This document shows positions 53,129-61,779 of a DNA stretch of 64,000 nucleotides, piece by piece. The position numbers and the translations under genes are program-made. This DNA is from Cnuibacter physcomitrellae. GTDB taxonomy: Bacteria > Actinomycetota > Actinomycetes > Actinomycetales > Microbacteriaceae. Under the pieces are notes generated by a model that saw only the letters and a program-made list of their open reading frames with translations, was not told the DNA's origin and did no database searches. Location of the stretch: the NCBI RefSeq assembly GCF_014640535.1, contig NZ_BMHD01000001.1:3213474-3277473 (forward strand), written 5' to 3'. Each line of letters starts with the position of its first letter. Within the stretch, counting starts at the first letter, position 1.

Positions 53129-53929
53129 TCACACGAAGGCGACGGCGGCCTCGGGGGTGGCGACGCGGAAGGAGAACGTCTCCTCGAGGTACAGGGTGAC
53201 CGCATCCGCGGTGTGGTGCGCGTAGCCGAGGGAGACGTCCTCGCCCACGTCGAGCACGAAGTCGCCGCCGCGGAGGCTCACCACGACTGCGCCGTCGATG
53301 CCGGGGACCCATTCCACCGGTCCGTCGAGGATGCGGCGCAGGTGCTCGATGAGCGGAGTGCCGCCCGAGTCGCTGCCGCCCTCCACGTTGACCCAGGCGT
53401 CGGAGTCGAGCGCGATCCCGTAGGGGCCGCCGATGCCGGAGCGTTTCAGCTGTTCGGTCGCCGCGGCGACCTGCTGGGCGAAGCGGGTGGGGTCGTCCTC
53501 GCGCACGAGCGTCGCGGTGGGGATCGCGGGGATGATGCCGCCGAACCCGGCCGCCTCCCAGCCGTTGAAGACGGCGGAGTTCTCGACGGTGGCGAGTCGG
53601 GCGGCGGCCTCGTCGAGCGCGGTGAGGTCGACGTCGATCGCGCCGCGGGCGGCGGCATCGAGCTCGGACCGCGAGAGCGTGAACTCCGCGCGCACCTCCG
53701 CCAGCGGGAGGACCACGCGGCTGCGCGCGATCACGGCCGTCGCGGGGGAGTCGACCACGCCGCCGACGCGTCCGAGCGAGGTCGAGGAGTGCTCCCAGCC
53801 GTGCGGGCCGTCGAAGTCGACCAGCTTGCGGGCGCCGAGCATGGGGGACAGGCGGGTGCGGGCCTCGTCGTCGAGCATCGCCCAGGTGTCGGGCGTGATG
53901 GGCGCGAGCTCGCGGAAGAGGTGGTTCAT
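53129..53929 (-). CDS. Encapsulin nanocompartment shell protein (family 1)
   Basis: The 266-residue protein has the family 1 start MNHLFRELAPITPDTWAMLD, the E-loop/P-domain region with VVDSPATAVIARSRVVLPLAE, SAVFNGWEAAGFGGI and the C-terminal LGYAHHTADAVTLYLEETFS. HK97-like shells of 60 subunits are typical. It is coupled by ATGA overlap to the upstream DyP peroxidase gene, whose C-terminus carries a loading peptide. Confidence 0.96.
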   Translation of the reverse strand: MNHLFRELAPITPDTWAMLDDEARTRLSPMLGARKLVDFDGPHGWEHSSTSLGRVGGVVDSPATAVIARSRVVLPLAEVRAEFTLSRSELDAAARGAIDVDLTALDEAAARLATVENSAVFNGWEAAGFGGIIPAIPTATLVREDDPTRFAQQVAAATEQLKRSGIGGPYGIALDSDAWVNVEGGSDSGGTPLIEHLRRILDGPVEWVPGIDGAVVVSLRGGDFVLDVGEDVSLGYAHHTADAVTLYLEETFSFRVATPEAAVAFV

Positions 53930-55251
53930 GGCGTAGTCCTCTCGGGAGGCAGGGGCGGACGGAGCGAGCCGAGACCGAGCGACGAATCGCCCGCAGGAGC
54001 AGGAGCAGGAGCAGGGGCGGATGCGGATGGAGCGGCGGATGCGGCCGGGCCGGCGGATGCGGGCGCTTCGGCGGAACCGGCGGACGTCACCGGTGCCACG
54101 GACCCGCTCGACGCGCCCGGCGGCACCGGTGCCACGGACCCGCTCGACGCGTCCGGCGCGCTCGGCGTGACCGACCCGTCCGGCGCGCTCGACCCGCCCG
54201 CCGTCCCCGGCGCGCCGGGCGCGACCACCCCGCCCGACGCGTCTCCTGCTCCCGCAGGGCCAGCCGCGGGAGGGTCGTCGTCGAGCGCCGCGAGCAGCCC
54301 CGCCGACGGCGCGAAGAACGCGGACCCGGTGCGCGCGACCGAGAAGTCGAGGAGGCGATCGTGCAGTCCCGGGGGGTCTCCCACGAACATCCGCTCCAGC
54401 ATCCGCTCGATCACCCACAGCTGGCGCGAGTAGCCGATGAAGTACGTGCCGAACTCGCCGGAGGCGGGGCTCCCGAAGGGCATGTTGTCGCGGAGGATGT
54501 CGTGCTCCTCGCCGGCGTCGTCGACGATCGTGGTGAGCGTCTTGTGCGACTTCTGCCCCTCGACGGCGTCGTCGAGCTCGACGTTGTCGGCCTTCCGGCG
54601 GCCGATCACCGCCTCCTGCTGCTCGGTGGTGAGCGCGTTCCAGGTCTCGATCGGATGCGCGTACCGCTGCACGACGACGTAGCTGCCGCCGGCGTAGTCC
54701 GGATCCTCGTCGCCGACCAGCGTGGCCTCGGGCAGTGCGAGCCCGACGGGGTTGGCGGTCCCGTCGACGAAGCCGAGCAGGTCGCGGGCGTCGAAGTAGC
54801 GGAAGCCGACGGTCTCGTCGACGACCGACACCGCCGAGCCGAGCTGCTCGAGCAGCAGCCGCTCGAACTCGAAGCAGAGGTCGCGGCGATCCGAGCGGAT
54901 GTGGAAGAGCAGGTCGCCGGGGGTCGAGGGCGCCGTGTGCACCGCGCCCTGCACGACGCGGAAGGGGTGGAGCTCGGTGGGAAGGGGGCGCCGCACGAGC
55001 CCCGGCCACACCCGTGCGCCGATCGCAACGGTGCAGGTGAACGCCGCGCCGAGGTCGCGGAACGCGACGGTCTTCGCGAGCTCGTCCAGGTCGGCCAGAG
55101 CGGAGCGGACGGTGTCGAGCGCCGCGGAGTCGTCGGCGACCGAGAGCACGAGGAACACCGCGGACCCGGTGAGCGGGGCGTCCACGCTCTGCGCTTCGAT
55201 CGGCACCCGCCGGTCGCCTCCCGAGCCCAGCGATCCCGTCGATCCCGCCAT
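53926..55251 (-). CDS. DyP-type peroxidase with encapsulin loading peptide
   Basis: The 441-residue heme peroxidase has the GFVDGTANP motif (GxxDG), the heme-region segment GQKSHKTLTT and RDNMPFGSPASGEFGTYFIGY. After the catalytic domain (about residues 1-315) come about 105 residues of Ala/Pro/Gly/Ser low complexity with internal ASSGSVAPV repeats, then DSSLGLGSLR near the C-terminus, the form of encapsulin cargo-loading peptides. The long disordered tether is unusual in length. ATG at 55251 has GGAGG upstream. Export is not expected; it is packed in the cytosolic shell. Confidence 0.95.
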   Translation of the reverse strand: MAGSTGSLGSGGDRRVPIEAQSVDAPLTGSAVFLVLSVADDSAALDTVRSALADLDELAKTVAFRDLGAAFTCTVAIGARVWPGLVRRPLPTELHPFRVVQGAVHTAPSTPGDLLFHIRSDRRDLCFEFERLLLEQLGSAVSVVDETVGFRYFDARDLLGFVDGTANPVGLALPEATLVGDEDPDYAGGSYVVVQRYAHPIETWNALTTEQQEAVIGRRKADNVELDDAVEGQKSHKTLTTIVDDAGEEHDILRDNMPFGSPASGEFGTYFIGYSRQLWVIERMLERMFVGDPPGLHDRLLDFSVARTGSAFFAPSAGLLAALDDDPPAAGPAGAGDASGGVVAPGAPGTAGGSSAPDGSVTPSAPDASSGSVAPVPPGASSGSVAPVTSAGSAEAPASAGPAASAAPSASAPAPAPAPAGDSSLGLGSLRPPLPPERTTP

Positions 55252-55335
55252 CTCAACCTCCCCGGAGGAGTCTAGGGGAGGGGGTCGAACGCACCGCAAG
55301 GGCGGGGAGTGACCCGCGGAGGGCCACCACGGGGC

Positions 55336-56922
55336 TCAGCCGCGCGTGGTCGTCGTGTGCGCGGCGGGCGTGCCGCCGAGCAGCTGCTGCACCGTGACGA
55401 GGGTGAAGCCGCGTCCCTGGAGCCCGTCGACGATCGGGGGCACCATGCGTGCGGTGTTCTCGTGCACGTCGTGACAGAGCACGATCGATCCGGGACGCGC
55501 CGCGGTGACCGCCTGGTCGAGGAGCGTCGCGTCGTCGGGGAGCTGCCAGTCGTTCGTGTCGATCGACCACAGGATCGCGGGCAGCGACGTCTGCGCCAGC
55601 ACCCGGTCGTCGTAGGCCCCGTAGGGCGGCCGGAACGTGGTGGGGGCATGCCCGACGGTCGAGCGGATCGCCGAGCTGGTGCGATCGAGCTGGTCCTTGA
55701 TCTCCGGATCGGTCAGCTTCGTCAGGTCGGGATGGTTCCAGGTGTGGTTGCCGACCTGGTGCCCCTCGTCGTCCATCCGGGTCACCGCCTCCGGATACCG
55801 GCCCACGTTGACGCCCTGGAGGAAGAACGTGGCCGCGGCCCGCCGCGCATCCAGGTCGTCGAGGACCTGGGCCGTGTACGGCCCTGGTCCGTCGTCGAAC
55901 GTCAAGGCCATACAGGCGAAGAACGAGCAGTCGACCTGCTCCTGCCCGCGGAAGGGCGCGGGCGGCAGGACGAGCGGCGCAGCGGACGCGAGTGCAGCCT
56001 GCACCTGCGCTCCCTCCGGCGTGAGCATCGCTGTGGCGTCCGCCGCGGGCACCGTCACCACGAGCGGAGAGGGTCGCGGCACCGAGGCCAGATCGTCGAG
56101 CTCGGGCAGGGTGAGGCCGTCCGGGACCGTGACCACGAGCGACCCGTCCGCGGTGAACGCCGCTCGCGAGAACCATGCCGCGAGCTGCTCCGGCGTGAAC
56201 CCCGCCGGGTCGGTCTTCATCCGCGGCTCGATCGCCCCGGCCGCGACCTTGAGCGACTCGACGATGTCCGTCAGCAGGGCCCGCCGACCGTCGTCGGTGA
56301 TCAGCTGGTCGCTGGTGATGAGGAAGCCGCCCGAGGTCTCGGCGTAGTAGGTGGTCGTGACGTCCGAGGCGACCTGCCCGCCGGTGGCGGTGAGGATGCG
56401 CAGCGACTCCACGAGCAACGGCCCGGATGCGGCGAGCACCTCGCACGCGACCGTGACGGTCGGACCGCCCCCGGGCGGCGTGAACGCGGGATCGGCGAGG
56501 AGCTCGGCGGCGGGACGCGTCGTGCTGCCCTGCACGCACCCGCGCGCCTCGGGGGAGAGCGCCGGGGCGTCGGCGGCGGGACGGTAGGGCACACCGGTCG
56601 CCGCGGCCTGGGCGGCGATCGCTGCGGAGACCCGGCCGCGGAGCTCGGCGGTGAGCGGCGAGTCGCCCGGGATCTCGGCCCACCGCGCGGCCACGCCGGA
56701 GGCGGGGTCGGCGTTGTACAGCAGGCGGACGTCGAGGCCGGAGGCCACGGCGTCGGCGGCGGTCGCCAGGGTGTCGGACAGGGCGACCGCCGCCGCTGCC
56801 GCGGGGCGCGGCGCCCAGCCCGGGGTGGTCTCCACGCTGCCGCAGGCGGCCAGCGTCAGCGCTGCCGCCGCCGCGATCAGCGCGGTGATCCCCGCGCGGG
56901 TCCGACGCCGCCGCGCGCTCAC
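55336..56922 (-). CDS. Lipoprotein polysaccharide deacetylase (NodB homology domain)
   Basis: The 528-residue protein has a lipobox LTLAAC (Cys27), a long N-terminal domain (about 30-330, PgdA-like extension with two sheet-rich parts) and a C-terminal NodB domain: ALTFDDGPGPYTAQVLDDLD, NHTWNHPDLTKL, RPPYGAYDD, SIDTNDW and LCHDVHENT. The Asp-His-His zinc site and catalytic residues are intact. It probably de-N-acetylates peptidoglycan outside the cell. GTG start overlaps the stop of the upstream gene by 4 bases. Confidence 0.94.
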   Translation of the reverse strand: MSARRRRTRAGITALIAAAAALTLAACGSVETTPGWAPRPAAAAAVALSDTLATAADAVASGLDVRLLYNADPASGVAARWAEIPGDSPLTAELRGRVSAAIAAQAAATGVPYRPAADAPALSPEARGCVQGSTTRPAAELLADPAFTPPGGGPTVTVACEVLAASGPLLVESLRILTATGGQVASDVTTTYYAETSGGFLITSDQLITDDGRRALLTDIVESLKVAAGAIEPRMKTDPAGFTPEQLAAWFSRAAFTADGSLVVTVPDGLTLPELDDLASVPRPSPLVVTVPAADATAMLTPEGAQVQAALASAAPLVLPPAPFRGQEQVDCSFFACMALTFDDGPGPYTAQVLDDLDARRAAATFFLQGVNVGRYPEAVTRMDDEGHQVGNHTWNHPDLTKLTDPEIKDQLDRTSSAIRSTVGHAPTTFRPPYGAYDDRVLAQTSLPAILWSIDTNDWQLPDDATLLDQAVTAARPGSIVLCHDVHENTARMVPPIVDGLQGRGFTLVTVQQLLGGTPAAHTTTTRG

Positions 56923-57674
56923 GGAGCGCTCCCGCCGGTCGCGGGGCTTTGGCTCGAGGGGCTCGCCGGGGTCGGGCCCACGGCGTCGGCGTCGGGGTCG
57001 GGGTCGCCGAAGCGTGCGGAGGTGACGAGGTCGGCGGTGACGGTGCGGTAGAGGTCCGCTGCGTCGGCGGACACCGACCCTGTCAGGACGAGCCGCGCAT
57101 CCGCATCGCCGGGCGCGCCAGGCGGGGGAGAGACCACGGCGACGGTGACCGCGTCCTCGCCGTCCTGGACCGTCGTGTAGCGCACCGAGCATCCGGAGTC
57201 GAGCGACTCGCGGCTCCAGGCCGCGGTCGCGAGGCCGTCGAGGTGGTCGGTGGAGGCCCCCGGGGTGGCGTCGGAGTCGGCGCCGGCGTCGGTGATCTCG
57301 AGGCGTGCGCGGTACGCGCCGTCGGGCGACACCAGCACGGCGCTGTCGGCGGGGAGGAACGGTCCGACGCCGATCGGCGTCCATCCCGCCGAGACCTCGA
57401 CGGACGCGGAGGCGGGTGCGCTCGATCCGGCCGCGGTCCCGGTGCTCCCGTCGGTCGGCTCGTCGGCGGTCACGACGATGGTCGTGGCGGAGGCGATCGG
57501 GTCGCCCGGGACGGTGGCGAGCCACGGCGGCACGAGGAACCAGCCCACCCCCGCGGCGATCCCCAGCACGAGGGCGGACACGCCGGCGATCACGACACCC
57601 GTGCGCAGGCGCGAGCGCCGTCGCGCCCCGTGCTCCAGTGCCTCTCGGGTCGAGGTCGTGCTGTCCCGTTCCAT
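56919..57674 (-). CDS. Membrane-anchored protein of unknown function
   Basis: The 251-residue protein has a basic N-terminus, one predicted membrane helix (VVIAGVSALVLGIAAGVGWF, residues about 27-46) and an extracellular Thr/Ala/Asp-rich domain with a single Cys. The tail is Pro/Ser-rich. No family was recognised. It is coupled to the deacetylase gene, so a role beside that enzyme at the cell wall is likely. Confidence 0.8.
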   Translation of the reverse strand: MERDSTTSTREALEHGARRRSRLRTGVVIAGVSALVLGIAAGVGWFLVPPWLATVPGDPIASATTIVVTADEPTDGSTGTAAGSSAPASASVEVSAGWTPIGVGPFLPADSAVLVSPDGAYRARLEITDAGADSDATPGASTDHLDGLATAAWSRESLDSGCSVRYTTVQDGEDAVTVAVVSPPPGAPGDADARLVLTGSVSADAADLYRTVTADLVTSARFGDPDPDADAVGPTPASPSSQSPATGGSAP

Positions 57675-57883
57675 GCCCCGCGGCCCCCTCCGCGGACGCC
57701 CGCCGCACCGCCTCCGTCGGTGAGGCCGTCTGCCCCGGGATGCGTGCCGAGCGTCACCTTCACGGTAGCGTCGGCCCTCCCGCGGCGACAGCTGCCGCGC
57801 CGCCGCCCCGGTCCCCCCTTTCGGGTGGGGGCTCCCGTGTCGTGGGGGTCCGATGCGGCCTGTGTCTCCGGGCTCTCCTCCAC

Positions 57884-58942
57884 GGATCTGACACTCGTGG
57901 TGGCTTCTTGAGCGCCGAGCCCGCCACGAGTGTCATCTCCGGGGTGGGCGGGCCGTTCGGCATGGCTCGCTCAGCGTGTTCCGTCCTCGTCGGACGTGAG
58001 TGTCACGTCCCGGAATCCCATCCGTGGATCTGACACTCGTGGTGGCTTCTCGGCCGAGGAGCCCGCCACGACTGTCATATCCGTGACGCGACCGGTCCTG
58101 CTGGAGGCGATCCGCCCGGGTCGGACCTGCCGGGAGGACGCGAGCGTCAGGTCGCGGGCCCCGGCGGCGGATCTGACACTCGTGGTGGCTTCTCGGGCGC
58201 GGAGCCCGCCACGACTGTCATATCCGCGACGCGGTCGGCCCGCTCGGTGTGATCCGCACTCGGAGGACGTGCAGGGAGGTTGTGAGCGTCAGGTCGCGGG
58301 ATCCCGGCGGCGGATCTGACACTCGTGGTGGCTTTCTGGGCGCGGAGCCCGCCACGACTGTCATATCCGCGACGCGGTCGGCCCGCTCGAGGCGATCCGC
58401 ACTCGGAGGACGTGCAGGGAGGGCATGAGCGTCACGTCGCGGGATCCCTGCGGCGGATCTGACACTCGTGGTGGCTTCTCGGGCGCGGAGCCCGCCACGA
58501 CTGTCACATCCGCGATGCGAGCGGTCCTGCTGGAGGCGATCCGCCCACGCGGACCTGCCGGGAGGGCATGAGCGTCACGTCGCGGGATCCCTGCGGCGGA
58601 TCTGACACTCGTGGTGGCTTCTCGGCCGAGGAGCCCGCCACGACTGTCACATCCGTGATGCGACCGGTCCTGCTCGAGGCGATCCGCTCGGGTCGGACCT
58701 GCTGGGAGGACGTGAGCGTGAGGTCGGGGGACTCCGGCGGCGGATCTGGCACTCGTGGTGGCTTTCTGGGCGCGGAGCCCGCCACGACTGTCACATCCGT
58801 GACGCGACCGGTCCTGCTCGAGGCGATCCGCTCGGGTCGGACCTGCTGGGAGGACGTGAGCGTGAGGTCGGGGGACTCCGGCGGCGGATCTGACGCTCGT
58901 GGTGGCTTTCTGGGCGCGGAGCCCGCCACGACTGTCACATCC
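57884..58942. repeat. Tandem hairpin array B: eight 57-bp hairpins, about 143-bp period
   Basis: Eight copies begin GGATCTGACACTCGTGGTGG (or near variants) at 57884, 58026, 58169, 58312, 58455, 58598, 58742 and 58886; the spacing is 142, 143, 143, 143, 143, 144 and 144. Each hairpin is 57 bp and ends in CCACGACTGTCAYATCC-like sequence. Spacers of about 86 bp are alike within this array but unlike those of array A. Open frames through it encode repeats such as GGFLGAEPATTVTSV and are rejected as genes. Confidence 0.95.
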
Positions 58943-59003
58943 GCCTCCGCACGCGCGCAGCCGCGCGCGCAAAAGCGCCCGCGCCCGGGAGTGAGGGCGC
59001 GGG

Positions 59004-59627
59004 TCAGCTGCGGGGGCGGACGGCGAGGTCGCCGAGGTCGAACGCGACCTCGCGCATCCGCTCGGCCCGCGCCTCGGCGTAGCCGGGGTCGTCGGCGATC
59101 GACGCGGCGCGCGCGAGGCGCGACCGCACGACGCCGCCGAGCTCGTCCCACGCGCGTCCGCGCGACTCCTCGATGAGGGACGAGAGGAATCCCTCGTCCT
59201 CGCGCTGCGCCGCGAACCGCTCGGCGACGGAGTCGTTGACGAGCGCGCGGAGCTCGAGCGCCTCGACGTCGAGCTGCCCGTAGTCGTGCTCGCTCATCGC
59301 GCGGCCGTGCGCGAGCTTGGCCCGCCGGAGGGCCTTCCGGGCGACCCGCGCAGAATCCTGCTGCTCGGCGACGACGCGGTCGAGCTCCTGCTGGGCGAGG
59401 TCGATGGCGTGTTCGGCGGAGTAGGGCTCCCCGTCGCGCAGCGCGCTCACGATCAGCCGGTTCTTCAGCGCCAGCACGAGGGCGTGGTGGATCATCCGCA
59501 CGCCGTCTTCGATCGCGTCCTCGGCGGCCTTGAGGTGCGGGGGCTCGACCTCGCGGTCGCTCCCCGCCCACCGCTGAGCCGAGCGCTTCCGGCGCTTCGG
59601 CTCCTTGTCCTTGCCGTCCTTCGCCAT
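59004..59627 (-). CDS. Conserved hypothetical helical protein
   Basis: The 207-residue protein is highly charged with a Lys/Arg-rich N-terminus (MAKDGKDKEPKRRKRSAQRW) and mostly helical sequence (AIDLAQQELDRVVAEQQDSA, RKALRRAKLAHGRAMSE). No catalytic motif, signal or membrane helix. I do not recognise the family. ATG 59627 is chosen for its basic start. It follows hairpin array B head to tail and is divergent from the LCP gene at 59818. Confidence 0.75.
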   Translation of the reverse strand: MAKDGKDKEPKRRKRSAQRWAGSDREVEPPHLKAAEDAIEDGVRMIHHALVLALKNRLIVSALRDGEPYSAEHAIDLAQQELDRVVAEQQDSARVARKALRRAKLAHGRAMSEHDYGQLDVEALELRALVNDSVAERFAAQREDEGFLSSLIEESRGRAWDELGGVVRSRLARAASIADDPGYAEARAERMREVAFDLGDLAVRPRS

Positions 59628-59817
59628 GCCGCTCAGCTCCGCACCGAGGAGGCCCGCTCGCGACGGTGCGAGGCGGTGCGGGGGACGAACAGGAGCATGC
59701 TTCCACGATACGAACCGACGGCGGTGGGCGCGACTCCTCGCAACTCCCAGCTTCATGCGTCAGAATGCTCTTTTCGTCGTTCCGGTCACCCGAGGCCGGA
59801 GCACGAGAGGACCAGCC

Positions 59818-61236
59818 GTGACCGACCCGTTCGACCCCACGGCCGGATCACGCGACGCCGTCCCACGACGCAGGACCTTCTCGGCACGGACCACACGAGC
59901 CGAGGTGCGGCGGCCGACGCGCATCCGGCCCGTCGCCCGCCATGGGCGCCAGCACGCGACCCGTCGCTGGCTCGTCGTGATGCGCTGGCTCGGCCTGGCC
60001 GCGGCCATCCTGGGCGTCAGCGCCGTCACCGTGGCGGCATACGCCACCTGGTCGATCTCGAGCCGCATCCAGACCGTCGAGCTGGCCGACGCGTCGACCG
60101 GCGCGGATGCGGGCACCGCCGCCGACGCGGACGGCCCCATCCGCGGCAGCGTCAACCTCCTCCTCGTCGGCAGCGACACCCGCGAGGGCCAGAGCCCCGA
60201 CTTCGGCGACACCCAGGGCAGCCTCGGCGACGCGACGATGCTCGTGCACATCTCCGCCGACAGGACGAACGCCACCGTCGTCAGCTTCCCGCGCGACCTC
60301 GTCGTGCCCGTCCCCGCCTGTCCCTCGCCCTCGGGCGGCACCTTCGACCCGCTCGACGCGCAGCCGCTCAACATGACCCTCTCGTACGGCGGCCTCCCCT
60401 GCACGGTGCTCACGGTCGAGCGGCTCACCGGGCTCGACATCCCCTACGCTGCGGAGGTGCGCTTCGACGGCGTCGTCGAGATGTCGAACGCGCTCGGCGG
60501 CGTCCCGGTGTGCGTGGCGCAGCCGATCGACGACGACCTCACGGGCATCCACCTCGGTGCCGGACTCCACGAGCTGCAGGGGATGGACGCGCTGCAGTTC
60601 CTGCGCACCCGCAGCGGTGTCGGGGACGGCAGCGAGGCGGGGCGCATCAGCTCGCAGCAGGTGTTCCTCGCCTCGCTCCTGCGCACCATCAAGTCGGATG
60701 CGGCGCTCGGCGACGTCGGGACCATGTACGCGCTGGCCAGCGCGGCGTCGCAGAACATGGTGCTGTCGACGAGCCTTGCGTCGCCCGAGCGCCTCGCCTC
60801 GATCGGCACGGCCCTCCGCGAGGTCGACCTCGGCAGCGTGGTCTTCGCGGGCTATCCCGGCGTCCCGTCCGACGAGGGCGACTTCGCGGGAATGCCGCGA
60901 CCCGACTACGCCGACGCGGCCGTCCTGATCGGAGCGATCGGCGCGGACCAGCCCGTCGCCGTCCCGGCCGTGGGTGTGGCGGCCGCGCCCGACACCTCCG
61001 GGGTGGTGCCGACGCCGTCCCCGTCCGGCTCGAGCGCGTCGGACTCCGGCGAGCCCGACTCCGGCGACCCGTCCACCGCGACCGGCGGGTCCGCCGCCAC
61101 AGGGTCCGCCGCCCCCGGGTCCTCCGCCCCCGGGTCGGGGAGTGCCGCCGCCGGTGCCGTCACCGTCCTCCCACCCACGATCACGGGGCAGTCGGCCGCC
61201 GCCCCGACCTGCACCGTCGGCAACGCCGGCCGCTGA
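59818..61236 (+). CDS. LytR-CpsA-Psr (LCP) family cell wall ligase
   Basis: The 472-residue protein has one membrane helix (WLGLAAAILGVSAVTVAAYA) and an extracytoplasmic LCP domain: LLVGSDTREGQ, MLVHISADRTNATVVSFPRD (polyprenyl-phosphate site with Asp/Arg), LQFLRTRSGVGDGSEAGRIS (conserved Arg pair). The C-terminal tail is Ser/Gly/Pro-rich. LCP enzymes attach glycopolymers to peptidoglycan. The GTG start at 59818 has GAGAGG upstream. Confidence 0.94.
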   Translation: MTDPFDPTAGSRDAVPRRRTFSARTTRAEVRRPTRIRPVARHGRQHATRRWLVVMRWLGLAAAILGVSAVTVAAYATWSISSRIQTVELADASTGADAGTAADADGPIRGSVNLLLVGSDTREGQSPDFGDTQGSLGDATMLVHISADRTNATVVSFPRDLVVPVPACPSPSGGTFDPLDAQPLNMTLSYGGLPCTVLTVERLTGLDIPYAAEVRFDGVVEMSNALGGVPVCVAQPIDDDLTGIHLGAGLHELQGMDALQFLRTRSGVGDGSEAGRISSQQVFLASLLRTIKSDAALGDVGTMYALASAASQNMVLSTSLASPERLASIGTALREVDLGSVVFAGYPGVPSDEGDFAGMPRPDYADAAVLIGAIGADQPVAVPAVGVAAAPDTSGVVPTPSPSGSSASDSGEPDSGDPSTATGGSAATGSAAPGSSAPGSGSAAAGAVTVLPPTITGQSAAAPTCTVGNAGR

Positions 61237-61779
61237 GCCCACCGGCCGCCGCCGCCCCGCGTGCCGGTGCCGCCTGCCGGTGTGCCGCGTGCGTTGTGCC
61301 GCTGCCCAAGGTGCCGCTGCGCCGCGTGCCGCTGTCCCGCCTGCCGCGTGCCGCTGTCCCGCCTGCCGCGTGCCGCCGCCCCGGGTGCCGCTCCCCGCGA
61401 GCCGGCGCGCAGCGCACAGCGTGCCGCTCGCGCCGCGCGCCGGGAGCCGCGCCGCGCCCAGTCGGGCCCTCCACCGCGACGCAGACGCGACCTCGCGCCG
61501 CCTCGACACCGGATGCGCGACAGCGCCGCCCTCCACGCCGCGCTTCCGCTCATCCGGTGCCGAAGCGACAGCATCCGCACCCTCCGAACCCGAGGAGCGC
61601 GTCGCTCATCACGGAATTCGAGCCATCCCTCCGGAATAGCGCCGGGCTTGCCCGTATCCCGTGACGAGCGACGGGCATCCGCGGTGTCGGCCGCGAACGA
61701 CCGCCCTCGCCACGCGGATGCGCGCGGATTTCCGCGCGACGGATCCTCGGTTCTGCCAGACTGACCCCCACGGCGGTGG
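61237..61779. other. Low-complexity intergenic region with two degenerate hairpins
   Basis: The first half is repeated GTGCCGCTGTCCCGCCTGCC-like sequence. Then come a family 2 palindrome (61498-61569; CGCCTCGACACCG with CCGGTGCCGAAGCG) and a family 3 hairpin (61601-61672; TCATCACGGAAT with ATCCCGTGACGA). No supported gene. Confidence 0.65.

Noticed and set aside
58361-59706. Open frames through array B on both strands
   Set aside because: They translate the tandem hairpin units and overlap the 59004-59627 gene in other frames.
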